64,000 nucleotides of DNA from Calothrix sp. PCC 7103 (lineage in GTDB: Bacteria; Cyanobacteriota; Cyanobacteriia; Cyanobacteriales; Nostocaceae), in contig NZ_KB217478.1 in NCBI RefSeq assembly GCF_000331305.1, positions 4,933,595 to 4,997,594 of the forward strand, read 5' to 3'. Below the pieces are notes generated by a model that saw nothing but the letters and a program-made list of their open reading frames with translations, was not told the origin of the DNA and made no database searches. A program made the translations under genes and the position numbers. Position 1 is the first letter of the stretch. Every line of letters starts with the position of its first letter. This document shows positions 54,868 to 62,700 of the stretch, in pieces.

Positions 54868-56751
54868 TTACTTGTATGATACTATACATGCGTCTCGAAC
54901 ACGAGTTACGGCGCCGTATAATTTCATGTTAGTTTGGTTAAAAATAATTATATGCACTTGACTAGATAGATTTATTTCGGCGTTGATTTGTTCTATTAGT
55001 TCTGCGTCTGGTTGGTAGTTGGCGCCTGTTCCTCGAACAAAATAACGTATAATACCAAGTACGTATAAAGGTTTATCTGGAAAGATTTTTGTTCGCTTTC
55101 TAACTAAATACGCTTTACCCACAGATGAATAATTCGATAACTGTCCCGTAATTTGCTGCACTTCAACTGGTGATAAGTCATGGGCAATGAATTTATCGGT
55201 GTGGTTGACGTGCTGACGTTCGAGTTGGAATAGTTTGAATGATGGTTGATACTGTTGACGAAGTAATAAATATTTGTTCGCTTGTTCAGGTTGTGAACAG
55301 CGCATATAGAAACCGTAAAGTATTTCGCAGCTTGGTATTACTAACTCTGGGTCGAGGTCTATAGCTTTGTTCAGGTAGTCAATACCTTTACCATCACAGT
55401 TTTGCAGTAATATTCTCCCTAACTCGTAATTCGCTTTAGCATGGTTGGGGTCAGATGCTAGCAATGAGGAAAATATTTTTATCGCAGCTTCTTGAGATTG
55501 AAACTTGGACGTTAAAACACCCTGTTTCCAAGCTTGTTCGGGAGTTAAAGTATATCTATATGCTTTTGCTTCTAATGCCGTTAAGTTTTGCCGTTGATAC
55601 AGTAGTCTAACGTGCGTTTTTTGCCAATATGAAGCAATTTCTCGCTTCCACTGCTCGTCTAGATATGCAGCAAAGCTAAATAATGTCTCGTCAAAGAAGT
55701 ATTCTGCTGCTGTTTCTTCAATATATACAGGTAGTTTATTAGTATTATTTGGATTGATGAGATATCCCATTGCTTCAAGACGTTCTGATAAGCAAGGGTG
55801 AGTATCATCGTTATTGGTAATGTCTGAACAAGCTAACCCTAACCATTTAACTGCGTCATGAGTTTTGATATCTGTTCTCAAAGCTTGCAGCAGTTTAGTT
55901 ATTGTACCATTCGGCGCCTCGGAGCTATGAATTGCTTTTTCATAAATATTTTTCCAGAAGACTTCATGTAAAAATGAGTTATGTATATATATATTAATTA
56001 ACTCTTCTGCTGAAGTTTCAATGCCACATATTTCAACCGAACGTCTATCTGCTTCGTACTCTTGTGCGCGTGCGAGTGCGAAAGAATAAGCGTTAAAATA
56101 TGGTTCGTACCATTGGAAAAAATACTTAAATATAAAAAAGTTTCCAGTAGAAGCTAATTGATACCAAGTTCGTCGCACTCGGTAAACCCATCCAGAAAAG
56201 CGACTGTGGTTTTCAGATAAATGTCCTAACTCATGAGCTATTGTCGAACGAAACTGTTCAACACTCAATGATTGTAATAACGGCAACCCTAATAATAAGT
56301 AGTTTTTATGCCAACCCAGAAAACCTAAACGCGGTATTTGTAAAACACCCGCATTATGCTCATAAGTTAGTAATATATGGTGAATTCGAGGCGCCTTTAA
56401 TATTTCTCTAATTTCATCAATAATAGCAAATAGGTCTGGTAGCTGTTGACGGTATAATTCTAAACCCTTTGGACGCTGGAATTTTACCCAAAATAATCGA
56501 ATAATGCCAATGATTAATATAATAATTACATAGTCAATACGTTTAACTAAATAATCTAATTGCGTTGATACAATAAAATTTCTAACAGTCCATATTCCAC
56601 CGCACATTAATAAAAATACAGATGTAATGTAAGCATACCCTAGTATTGCTAGCAAAAAAACGCGCAGCTTATAGTAAGAAGGGTTTTGCCGAGCATATTT
56701 CTCTATTTTTTGAATTATTACGTTAAATTGCTCTCGCTGTTGAATATTCAT
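54868..56751 (-). CDS. M48 metallopeptidase with TPR repeats
   Basis: A 627-residue membrane protease. Two membrane segments lie at about 28-50 and 70-88. The zinc site is HELGH (about 172-176) in TIAHELGHLSENHS; the third ligand Glu is in AQEYEADRRSVEICG (about 237). The second half has TPR-like units (about 415-520, e.g. ANYELGRILLQNCDGKGIDYLNKAIDLDP), and the end is an unassigned domain. HtpX/Oma1-type M48 enzymes degrade damaged membrane proteins. The start ATG overlaps the stop of a tiny upstream ORF (ATGA), implying coupled translation. Confidence 0.92.
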   Translation of the reverse strand: MNIQQREQFNVIIQKIEKYARQNPSYYKLRVFLLAILGYAYITSVFLLMCGGIWTVRNFIVSTQLDYLVKRIDYVIIILIIGIIRLFWVKFQRPKGLELYRQQLPDLFAIIDEIREILKAPRIHHILLTYEHNAGVLQIPRLGFLGWHKNYLLLGLPLLQSLSVEQFRSTIAHELGHLSENHSRFSGWVYRVRRTWYQLASTGNFFIFKYFFQWYEPYFNAYSFALARAQEYEADRRSVEICGIETSAEELINIYIHNSFLHEVFWKNIYEKAIHSSEAPNGTITKLLQALRTDIKTHDAVKWLGLACSDITNNDDTHPCLSERLEAMGYLINPNNTNKLPVYIEETAAEYFFDETLFSFAAYLDEQWKREIASYWQKTHVRLLYQRQNLTALEAKAYRYTLTPEQAWKQGVLTSKFQSQEAAIKIFSSLLASDPNHAKANYELGRILLQNCDGKGIDYLNKAIDLDPELVIPSCEILYGFYMRCSQPEQANKYLLLRQQYQPSFKLFQLERQHVNHTDKFIAHDLSPVEVQQITGQLSNYSSVGKAYLVRKRTKIFPDKPLYVLGIIRYFVRGTGANYQPDAELIEQINAEINLSSQVHIIIFNQTNMKLYGAVTRVRDACIVSYK

Positions 56752-56900
56752 CTATCTTCTTCTTTGTAAGTCATACAGGACTTTTTCTTTGCATACCAAC
56801 GTTCAGGTTTACCAGGATTTTTTCTTTTAGCTAGCGCAATTAATCTTTCTGCTGTATCTTGTGATACCAGTTTTAATAATTTTGCCGTAGTGGCGCACAT
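56748..56900 (-). CDS. Tiny ORF coupled to the M48 peptidase
   Basis: A 50-codon frame from ATG 56900 reads MCATTAKLLKLVSQDTAERL and IALAKRKNPGKPERWYAKKK before its stop, which overlaps the peptidase start as ATGA. Composition is protein-like and basic. Its 5' end overlaps the 3' end of the next small ORF by 28 bp in another frame. Two readings are possible: separate overlapping genes, or one roughly 90-residue small membrane protein split by a one-base frameshift near 56895. I favour the second. Confidence 0.55.
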   Translation of the reverse strand: MCATTAKLLKLVSQDTAERLIALAKRKNPGKPERWYAKKKSCMTYKEEDR

Positions 56901-57007
56901 TCAATATCAATACGTGTTTGTTTATACCAAATCTTAATTTGATGACGATATGTATATATGAACATGAATAAGCCAATAAAGATAATAAACCCAATCGACG
57001 TAAGCAT
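56873..57007 (-). CDS. Small membrane ORF upstream of the M48 peptidase
   Basis: A 44-codon frame from ATG 57007: MLTSIGFIIFIGLFMFIYTY forms one membrane segment, then RHQIKIWYKQTRIDIEC. It ends inside the following tiny ORF. With a single-base shift the two would fuse into a protein with one membrane segment and a basic cytoplasmic tail. No close family is recognised. Confidence 0.5.
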   Translation of the reverse strand: MLTSIGFIIFIGLFMFIYTYRHQIKIWYKQTRIDIECAPLRQNY

Positions 57008-57153
57008 TTCTAGCACCCGATAATATGTTCATAAGATAAAAAGAATATTCATTTGTTGAGCAATTAAATATGCCCGTAAATATAATGATTCACTATTATC
57101 GAATCAAATTTATTAAGTAGATGTATGTAATTGCAGTTTCAATATGAAGAGTA

Positions 57154-57191
57154 TAAAAAGAATCCCGATTTTGTTAAGAAATCAGGATTCT
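57154..57191 (-). terminator. Terminator after the MscS gene
   Basis: AGAATCC-C-GATTT (57159-57171) pairs with AAATC-A-GGATTCT (57179-57191), one mismatch, 7-nt loop, followed on the minus strand by TTTTTATAC. It lies 18 bp beyond the MscS stop. Confidence 0.85.
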
Positions 57192-57208
57192 AATGTAAAT
57201 GATAATAA

Positions 57209-58051
57209 TTATGACGGTATTAATGCGGCGCCGTTAGACCCTTTAGTTAGTCCATTCAGGCTAAACGCTTCAACAGGAACCGGATACTCAGCTTGAGTGA
57301 ATGTTTCGCGAATTGTCTTGTTGGTATCGAAGTACACTTGCCAGTAATGGTCATTATTGCAATAAGGACGTACTACCAAGACTGGGCCAGCTGCCTCAAA
57401 TTTAAGAATTTCGATGTCGGGTGCAGGAGAGCTAAGAACGTTAGGAATAGCGCTGACTCGTTCTCTCAGGCGCTGAATTGCGTCGTTATGGTCTACGCTA
57501 TGGTTTAGTTGAGCTACTAAATCAACACGTCGGTAAGCGTTGGTAGAGAAGTTTTGGATGTTATCGGAGAAAATTTTGTTATTACCGACAATTGTCATCA
57601 CGTTATCAGGGGTATTAATAGAAGTGGCAAACAATCCAATTTCGTGGACAGTACCCGTTATACCACCTGCACAAATAAAATCACCAACTTTGAATGGACG
57701 GAAGATTACCAGGAATGCACCAGCTGCAAAGTTTGCTAGTAGTCCACCCCATGCGGCGCCAATTGCTACACCTGCTGCCGCTAGTAATGCAGCAAATGAT
57801 GTGGTTTCAATTCCGAAGAAACCTAGTAAAGCGACTATTAATATAATCCGTAATGTTACGGAGATTATGTTAGCTAGGTAACTAATGAGTGTCGCATCTA
57901 CATGTTGATTGCGGAATACCCGCCGTAATAGTCTTGTCGCAAAGTCTATAAGCTTTTGACCAACTATCCACAGCGCGATGGCACCTAAAATTTTCAGTCC
58001 AAACGTGGTCAATAGTGAAACAGCCACTGTACCAATTTGATTGATATCCAT
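57209..58051 (-). CDS. Small-conductance mechanosensitive channel (MscS family)
   Basis: The frame opens at 58111, but MDINQIGTVAVSLLTTFGLK from 58051 is the natural start; the extra 20 residues look like leader. The 280-residue protein has three membrane segments. The pore helix TM3 is AALLAAAGVAIGAAWGGLLANFAAG (about 85-109 of the shorter form; Gly/Ala packing typical of MscS). The beta domain follows with FKVGDFICAGGITGTVHEIGLF and the family motif VTIVGNNKIFSDNIQNFS-like (NVMTIVGNNKIF). It protects the cell from osmotic downshift. A terminator follows. Confidence 0.93.
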   Translation of the reverse strand: MDINQIGTVAVSLLTTFGLKILGAIALWIVGQKLIDFATRLLRRVFRNQHVDATLISYLANIISVTLRIILIVALLGFFGIETTSFAALLAAAGVAIGAAWGGLLANFAAGAFLVIFRPFKVGDFICAGGITGTVHEIGLFATSINTPDNVMTIVGNNKIFSDNIQNFSTNAYRRVDLVAQLNHSVDHNDAIQRLRERVSAIPNVLSSPAPDIEILKFEAAGPVLVVRPYCNNDHYWQVYFDTNKTIRETFTQAEYPVPVEAFSLNGLTKGSNGAALIPS

Positions 58052-58303
58052 AAATACAAAAGATACGAATCTCATGATGTCTTTATTAAGACAATACATA
58101 AAATTTGCCACATCATCACAAAATTACTTCTTTTTCTTGTTAAATAAATGTTAAATCAATTTAGATAAATATTAAAAAATTATTAAATTTTGCATGTATA
58201 TTTATTTGTAAAGTTTCTGCACTTTCTACTGAGTTTGTGCAGTCAAGTACTAGTACCTAGATGATAAAGGTGCGATACTTCAAAAAAGTAATTTCAAAGC
58301 ATT

Positions 58304-59557
58304 ATGGAAATCAAACTTTTTGGTCTGCCTGCTGAAAAAGGTAGATGGTTATTTATACCTCTTGGTTTAACGGTACTATTGTGCTTAGGTACAGTGTATT
58401 CGTGGAGTATTTTCAGAAAACCTCTTGAAAACTTACTTAACATTGGCGCCACAGAAAGTTTGTTACCTTTTACTGTGTTATTGGTAGTTTTTGCAATATT
58501 AATGCCAATTACAGGATTTTACATCAATCGCTTTGGCGCCCGTTTAATTACAGCAGTTGGAGGGGTAATAACCGGGTTGGGTTATATTCTCTCCAGTTTT
58601 GAAGGTAATATAAGTACCCTGACTTTTACTTATGGTGTGATTGCTGGTGTAGGAGTTGGAATTGTATATGGTGTCCCGTTAGCGGTTGTAGCTAAATGGT
58701 TTCCTGATAAAAAGGGTTTGGCTGTTGGGTTAACTGTAATTGGGTTTGGTTTGTCTCCGTTAATTACAGCACCTTTAGCGAAATCACTAATTGAATCAAA
58801 TGGTGTTAGACAAACCTTTCTGATTTTAGGTATTGCTTTCACTATAATAATTCTTGCAATTTCAACAGTTTTACAAACACCTCCAACAGGATGGAAACCT
58901 AAAGGTTTTCAAGCAAGTGCTAAAACATCAGTTTCATTTAATCAAAGAATACCAATGTTGCAAACAGGCTCATTTTATGGGTTATGGTTATGCTACACGA
59001 TTGGTTCTTTTGCTGGACTTGCTGCAATTGGTATTTCTAGTCCCCTTGGAGAGGAAATTGTCAAGCTTGATAAGGCAACTACGACTTCTTTAGTATCTTT
59101 GTTTGCTATATTTAACGGCGCCGGTAGACCTTTCTTTGGTTGGTTCACTGACCGCTTTACCCCTAAATATGGAGCGATATTAGCATTTATACTAATTTTA
59201 ATCGCTTCTATTATGATGTTAAATGTTGGTTCTGGTGATGCTTTAACTTATAAAGTCGCGTTTGCACTGTTTTGGTTTTCGTTAGGAGGATGGCTTGCAA
59301 TTGCGCCGACTTCGACGTTAACTATGTTTAATCCTGAGAATTACGCCAAGAATTATGGTATTGTTTTTACCGCGTATGGAGTGGGCGCCTTGGGTGGAAC
59401 TTTACTCGCTGGTAGAATTAGAGATATTTTTGGTAGTTATACTAGTTTCTTTTACCCTACTGCGGGTTTGGCGGTTTTGGGGATTGTGTTGGCTTTGTTT
59501 ACTTTGAAGCGTAGTCCGGTTATTGCAGGAAAAGACGTTGAGCGGATTGGTTCGTAA
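58304..59557 (+). CDS. OFA-family MFS transporter (oxalate/formate antiporter type)
   Basis: A 417-residue transporter with 12 hydrophobic segments. The first has TVYSWSIFRKPLE, the OFA-type start. GVGVGIVYGVPLAVVAKWFPDKKGLAVGLTVIGFG (key region about 107-140) is the OFA signature; the cytoplasmic loop between segments 2 and 3 reads GFYINRFGARL. NGAGRPFFGWFTDRF marks the second half. Members carry oxalate, formate, or other monocarboxylates; the substrate here is unknown. The gene stands alone and its stop is only 40 bp from the 3' end of the first Yfr2-like sRNA on the opposite strand. Confidence 0.9.
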   Translation: MEIKLFGLPAEKGRWLFIPLGLTVLLCLGTVYSWSIFRKPLENLLNIGATESLLPFTVLLVVFAILMPITGFYINRFGARLITAVGGVITGLGYILSSFEGNISTLTFTYGVIAGVGVGIVYGVPLAVVAKWFPDKKGLAVGLTVIGFGLSPLITAPLAKSLIESNGVRQTFLILGIAFTIIILAISTVLQTPPTGWKPKGFQASAKTSVSFNQRIPMLQTGSFYGLWLCYTIGSFAGLAAIGISSPLGEEIVKLDKATTTSLVSLFAIFNGAGRPFFGWFTDRFTPKYGAILAFILILIASIMMLNVGSGDALTYKVAFALFWFSLGGWLAIAPTSTLTMFNPENYAKNYGIVFTAYGVGALGGTLLAGRIRDIFGSYTSFFYPTAGLAVLGIVLALFTLKRSPVIAGKDVERIGS

Positions 59558-59594
59558 AGGGTAAGGACTGAAGTCCTTAATACAATGGGGGGGG

Positions 59595-59672
59595 AAAAGC
59601 AAAAAGCGCTTGGACGTGTGACCGTGTTTCCACTCCAAGCGCTTTCTGTTTTCAACTTACTCCTCACACACC
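59595..59672 (-). ncRNA. Yfr2-family small RNA, copy A
   Basis: On the minus strand: a -10 candidate TATCCT (59678-59683), a 5' end GGGGTGTGTGAGGAGTAAG, a linker, then a hairpin AAGCGCTTGGA / TCCAAGCGCTT whose loop contains TGGAAACACGG, followed by TTTTTGCTTTT as terminator. The loop motif GGAAACA is the hallmark of the Yfr2 (CyR1) family of cyanobacterial sRNAs. The 5' segment contains GTGTGAGGAGT, complementary to the Yfr1 core ACTCCTCACAC. Length is about 75-80 nt. Copies B and C show compensatory changes in the stem. Confidence 0.85.
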
Positions 59673-59772
59673 CCTAAAGGATATCCCTTGTTGTCGAATA
59701 TGGCAAGTGTTTAGGACAACTTTTTGTAAAATCTTTCAAACTACTGTATAATTATGTAACGATAGGCGCCGT

Positions 59773-60006
59773 TTATCGCTTCTGGATAACAATATCAGGA
59801 TAACCTTGGTGTACTACAACAAACTGCTCAATCCCAATATCCAAATTCGCGATGGCATCTGCATCCTTGGAAATAGTCGTCCTCTTGGCTGGAGTCTGAC
59901 AATAAAAATATAAAGTTTTTTGCTTGGGGTCAAATTGTAGCTGACAAATACCCCAAAAAGGAAAGCGATGCGCCCAAAATTGGCAAATTAAATGAATGTA
60001 ACTCAT
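59773..60006 (-). CDS. Small conserved hypothetical protein
   Basis: A 77-residue protein starting MSYIHLICQFWAHRFPFWGI. It has a Cys/Trp-rich first half and the end IANLDIGIEQFVVVHQGYPD before a short basic tail. The composition is coding-like. It has no signal peptide or membrane helix. I have seen similar short cyanobacterial proteins but cannot name a family. Confidence 0.6.
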   Translation of the reverse strand: MSYIHLICQFWAHRFPFWGICQLQFDPKQKTLYFYCQTPAKRTTISKDADAIANLDIGIEQFVVVHQGYPDIVIQKR

Positions 60007-60351
60007 GCCTTACAGCTACTCCAGGAAAGGTGTAGATTTGTGAATCGCAATTAATTAGTAAAAATTTTGTTTGATAGGCGCCATAATAAAGCGCTAGGCT
60101 TTTGATTAAGGCTAACGCTAGAAAGTATGGTGCAAAAGTGATAAAATTCCAAACTCCGAGCCTTTATGTAAAGTGACCCGTTTGAGTGGAGAGTTTTTAA
60201 CTAGCTTTTAGATTCGCATCAAATACGCCTGTCTAATCGAACTTTAAGACTTTTTTCAGAATTGGGAACTTAATGTGGCGATATTACGTCCTCAACCTGC
60301 TGAAAATATTTTATACAAGAAGTTACTGAATATAAGATTTTTATATTTGTA
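60007..60351. other. Intergenic region between small gene and Yfr2 copy B
   Basis: 345 bp with a GGCGCC at 60076 and no ORF, hairpin or promoter I can support. Confidence 0.5.
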
Positions 60352-60430
60352 GAAAGCAAAAAGCACCTGGACGTGTGACCGTGTTTCCACTCCAAGCGCT
60401 TTCTGTTCTCAACTTACTCCTCACACACTC
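60352..60430 (-). ncRNA. Yfr2-family small RNA, copy B
   Basis: -10 candidate TATTAT (60435-60440), 5' end GGAGTGTGTGAGGAGTAAG, stem AAGCGCTTGGA / TCCAGGTGCTT (two G-U pairs replace Watson-Crick pairs of copy A), loop with TGGAAACACGG, then TTTTTGCTTTC. The loop and 5' segments are identical to copy A, while the stem drifts but keeps pairing. Confidence 0.85.
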
Positions 60431-60496
60431 CTATATAATAGAGTGTTTTTAAAATAAAACAAGTAATGCTGGTGACACTTTCCTAACTGCACATTC

Positions 60497-60563
60497 AGAA
60501 ACCGAGTTTCTTATAATAACCTACACCAAAAAACCGAATCTCAAACAGAAACCCGGTTTCTTT
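60497..60563. repeat. GAAACC-type palindromes
   Basis: AGAAACCGAGTTTCT (about 60497-60511) and AGAAACCCGGTTTCT (about 60548-60562) are two near-perfect palindromes about 50 bp apart. A half copy, AACCCGGTTTCTA, is at 24327. This is a dispersed palindrome type in cyanobacterial intergenic DNA. Function unknown. Confidence 0.7.
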
Positions 60564-60575
60564 AGTTTAAATAAA

Positions 60576-60653
60576 ATACAAAAAGCGCCTGGACGTGTGA
60601 CCGTGTTTCCACTCCAGACGCTTTATGTATTTTCAACTTACTCCTCACACACC
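60576..60653 (-). ncRNA. Yfr2-family small RNA, copy C
   Basis: -10 candidate TATTCT (60659-60664), 5' end GGGGTGTGTGAGGAGTAAG, stem AAGCGTCTGGA / TCCAGGCGCTT (one G-U pair and compensated positions relative to copy A), loop with TGGAAACACGG, then TTTTTGTATTTT. It starts about 85 bp beyond the purH stop on the same strand. Confidence 0.85.
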
Positions 60654-60738
60654 CCTATAGAATACTCTGGTTTTTTTCAAACCGCAAGTGCTGTACATGA
60701 CAGTTTTAAAATTGGCTAATGGAGTTAGGTGTTAGGAG

Positions 60739-62277
60739 TTAATGTATAAAATGCCTAATCCCTGTGAACACCATTATCAAACCCAGTTCATTCGCAGCTT
60801 TGATAGAATCTTGATCACGAACACTGCCACCAGGTTGAACAATAGCTTTAATTCCAGCAGAAGCAGCAGTACGCACCGAGTCATCAAACGGAAAGAACGC
60901 ATCACTGGCAAGGAATGCATTTTCGGCGCCACTTCCAGCTTGTTCAAGAGCAATTTTCACAGAACCAACGCGATTCATTTGTCCGGCGCCAATACCAAGG
61001 GTAGTATAGTCGCGTGCGATGACGATGGCGTTTGATTTAACGTGTTTACAAACTTTCCAAGCAAATAATAATTCTTCGAGTTCTTGTTCAGATGGTTTTT
61101 TCTCGGTGACGACATTCCATTTACTTGTGTCCGCAATAATATCATCGGCGCCTTGAACCAGAAAACCACCCGCAACAGCTTTGATAGTTTGCTTCGGTCC
61201 TGTGAGCAAGTCAGGTACAATTAATACCCTCACATTTACCTTTTTTGCCAATATCTCTTGTGCTTCGTTATCACACCCTGGTGCAACTACACATTCTAAG
61301 AATATTTTTGTTAACTCAGTAGCAGTTGCCGCATCAATTGGTTGGTTAAGTGCCACAATTCCACCGAACGCGGATACTGCATCAGCGTTATAAGCTTTTG
61401 TATATGCTTCGTGGATTGTATTCCCAATAGCGGTACCACAAGGATTAGTATGTTTAATGATTGTCGCAGCAGGTTTATCGGTAAATTCAGCGATAATTTG
61501 GCGTGCAGCTTCCAAATCAACCAAATTATTGTAGCTAAGTTCCTTTCCTTGAAGTTTACTCGCTGCTGCCCATCCAGTTGCGGTGCTACCAGTTTGATAC
61601 CATCCTGCTTGTTGATGTGGGTTTTCTCCGTAGCGTAAAGCTTGAATTTGCTTGCCGGAAATACTGTAGTGTTGTGGTACTGTCTCTGTAGAAGTTAGAT
61701 TAGCAAGATATTCTGATATGGCTTGGTCGTAACTCGAAGTATGCAAAAATCCTTTGAGCGCGCACTTTTGACGAAACTCTAACGATGAGGCGCCATTTTG
61801 TCGTAATTCTTGTAGATACTCATTATATTGAGCGGGGTCACATAATACAGTTAAATGAGCAAAGTTTTTGGATGCTGCTCTTAACATTGCAGGGCCACCA
61901 ATATCAATTTGCTCTACAGCATCAGCTAGACTAACACCAGGTTTAGATATAGTCTCTTCAAAAGGATAAAGATTTACTACAACCAAATCAATAGGGCGAA
62001 TTTGATTTTCTTCCAAATCTGTTACATCCTGGGGAATGTCACGACGTGCTAATATGCCACCGTGAATGCGTGGATGTAGTGTTTTAACTCTTCCACCTAA
62101 AATTTCGGGTGAACCAGTATAATCAGCGACTTTAGTTACTGGTAAACCTGCATCCTTTAAAGCTTTAGCGGTTCCTCCACTGCTAACTATATCAAAGCCA
62201 AATTCTTCCACTAAACTTTTTGCTAGGTCGATTAAACCTGTTTTATTCGATACACTCAGCAGTGCTAGAGGCGCCAT
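60739..62277 (-). CDS. purH: AICAR transformylase / IMP cyclohydrolase
   Basis: PurH carries out the last two steps of IMP synthesis. I use ATG 62277 (MAPLALLSVSNKTGLIDLA) with AGGAAG 13 nt upstream; a TTG at 62286 extends the frame by 3 codons. The N-terminal cyclohydrolase has SGGTAKAL, GRVKTLHPRIHGGILARR and NLYPFE. The transformylase part has the catalytic KHTNPCG (Lys-His, about 263-269), SAFGGIVALN, and at the end DAFFPFDDSVRTAASAGIKAIVQPGGS. Length (512) is standard. Purine genes purF and purL are also in the window but not linked. Confidence 0.97.
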   Translation of the reverse strand: MAPLALLSVSNKTGLIDLAKSLVEEFGFDIVSSGGTAKALKDAGLPVTKVADYTGSPEILGGRVKTLHPRIHGGILARRDIPQDVTDLEENQIRPIDLVVVNLYPFEETISKPGVSLADAVEQIDIGGPAMLRAASKNFAHLTVLCDPAQYNEYLQELRQNGASSLEFRQKCALKGFLHTSSYDQAISEYLANLTSTETVPQHYSISGKQIQALRYGENPHQQAGWYQTGSTATGWAAASKLQGKELSYNNLVDLEAARQIIAEFTDKPAATIIKHTNPCGTAIGNTIHEAYTKAYNADAVSAFGGIVALNQPIDAATATELTKIFLECVVAPGCDNEAQEILAKKVNVRVLIVPDLLTGPKQTIKAVAGGFLVQGADDIIADTSKWNVVTEKKPSEQELEELLFAWKVCKHVKSNAIVIARDYTTLGIGAGQMNRVGSVKIALEQAGSGAENAFLASDAFFPFDDSVRTAASAGIKAIVQPGGSVRDQDSIKAANELGLIMVFTGIRHFIH

Positions 62278-62339
62278 AATTCTCAAGCTTCCTTTGTCAA
62301 ATTTAAATTAGGAGCAAAGAATATTTTACAGAAGTTAGG

Positions 62340-62498
62340 TTACTGTGGTTTTTTTTGCTGATTTTTGGCGCCGTTGTTATCATCATTTGTTGCTTTAGCG
62401 TCTTGGCAACAACCACCATCATCCCAATCATCACCATGATTATGATTACGGTTGCAAATCTTAACGTTCCCTTTAGCTGTTTTGTCGATATCAGACAT
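62340..62498 (-). CDS. 52-residue Asp/Asn/His-rich peptide
   Basis: A minus-strand frame from ATG 62498: MSDIDKTAKGNVKICNRNHN, then HGDDWDDGGCCQD and a polar tail rich in Asn, Lys and Gln. Three Cys (one pair adjacent) and three His with many Asp suggest metal binding or a modified peptide; a hydrophobic leader is absent. It lies 62 bp upstream of purH on the same strand and could be in its transcript. No ribosome binding site is strong (TAGGT 12-16 nt upstream). I do not recognise it. Confidence 0.5.
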   Translation of the reverse strand: MSDIDKTAKGNVKICNRNHNHGDDWDDGGCCQDAKATNDDNNGAKNQQKKPQ

Positions 62499-62580
62499 GG
62501 CTAAATATTACCTACTGTTGAGATGCACAATGCCAAGTATAAACGATAAACGGCAATTAGCGGCAATTAACGGCAACCTG

Positions 62581-62660
62581 GCAACGGATGATAAACGGAT
62601 GTAACGGATAAGTTACTCGTGAAATCAACTATCCGTTACATCCGTTGTATCCGTTGCAAG
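62581..62660. repeat. Inverted CGGATGTAACGGATA repeats
   Basis: GCAACGGATGATAAACGGAT plus GTAACGGATA (62581-62610) face TATCCGTTACATCCGTTGTA plus TCCGTTGC (62631-62658), a long imperfect hairpin made of ATCCGTT-type STRRs. Just before it, CGGCAATTA heptamer-like units repeat (62550-62577). It lies between the NACHT gene 3' end and the small peptide gene, both on the minus strand. Confidence 0.75.
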
Positions 62661-62700
62661 ATTTTGACCCCCCGAATTCGCGTTTTTGTAGGGGGGGGAT

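Noticed and set aside
59598-59670. Yfr1 gene on the plus strand, because ACTCCTCACAC is present
   Set aside because: The U-tract and -10 boxes fit the minus strand in all three copies, and the GGAAACA loop marks Yfr2; the Yfr1-like word is its complement.
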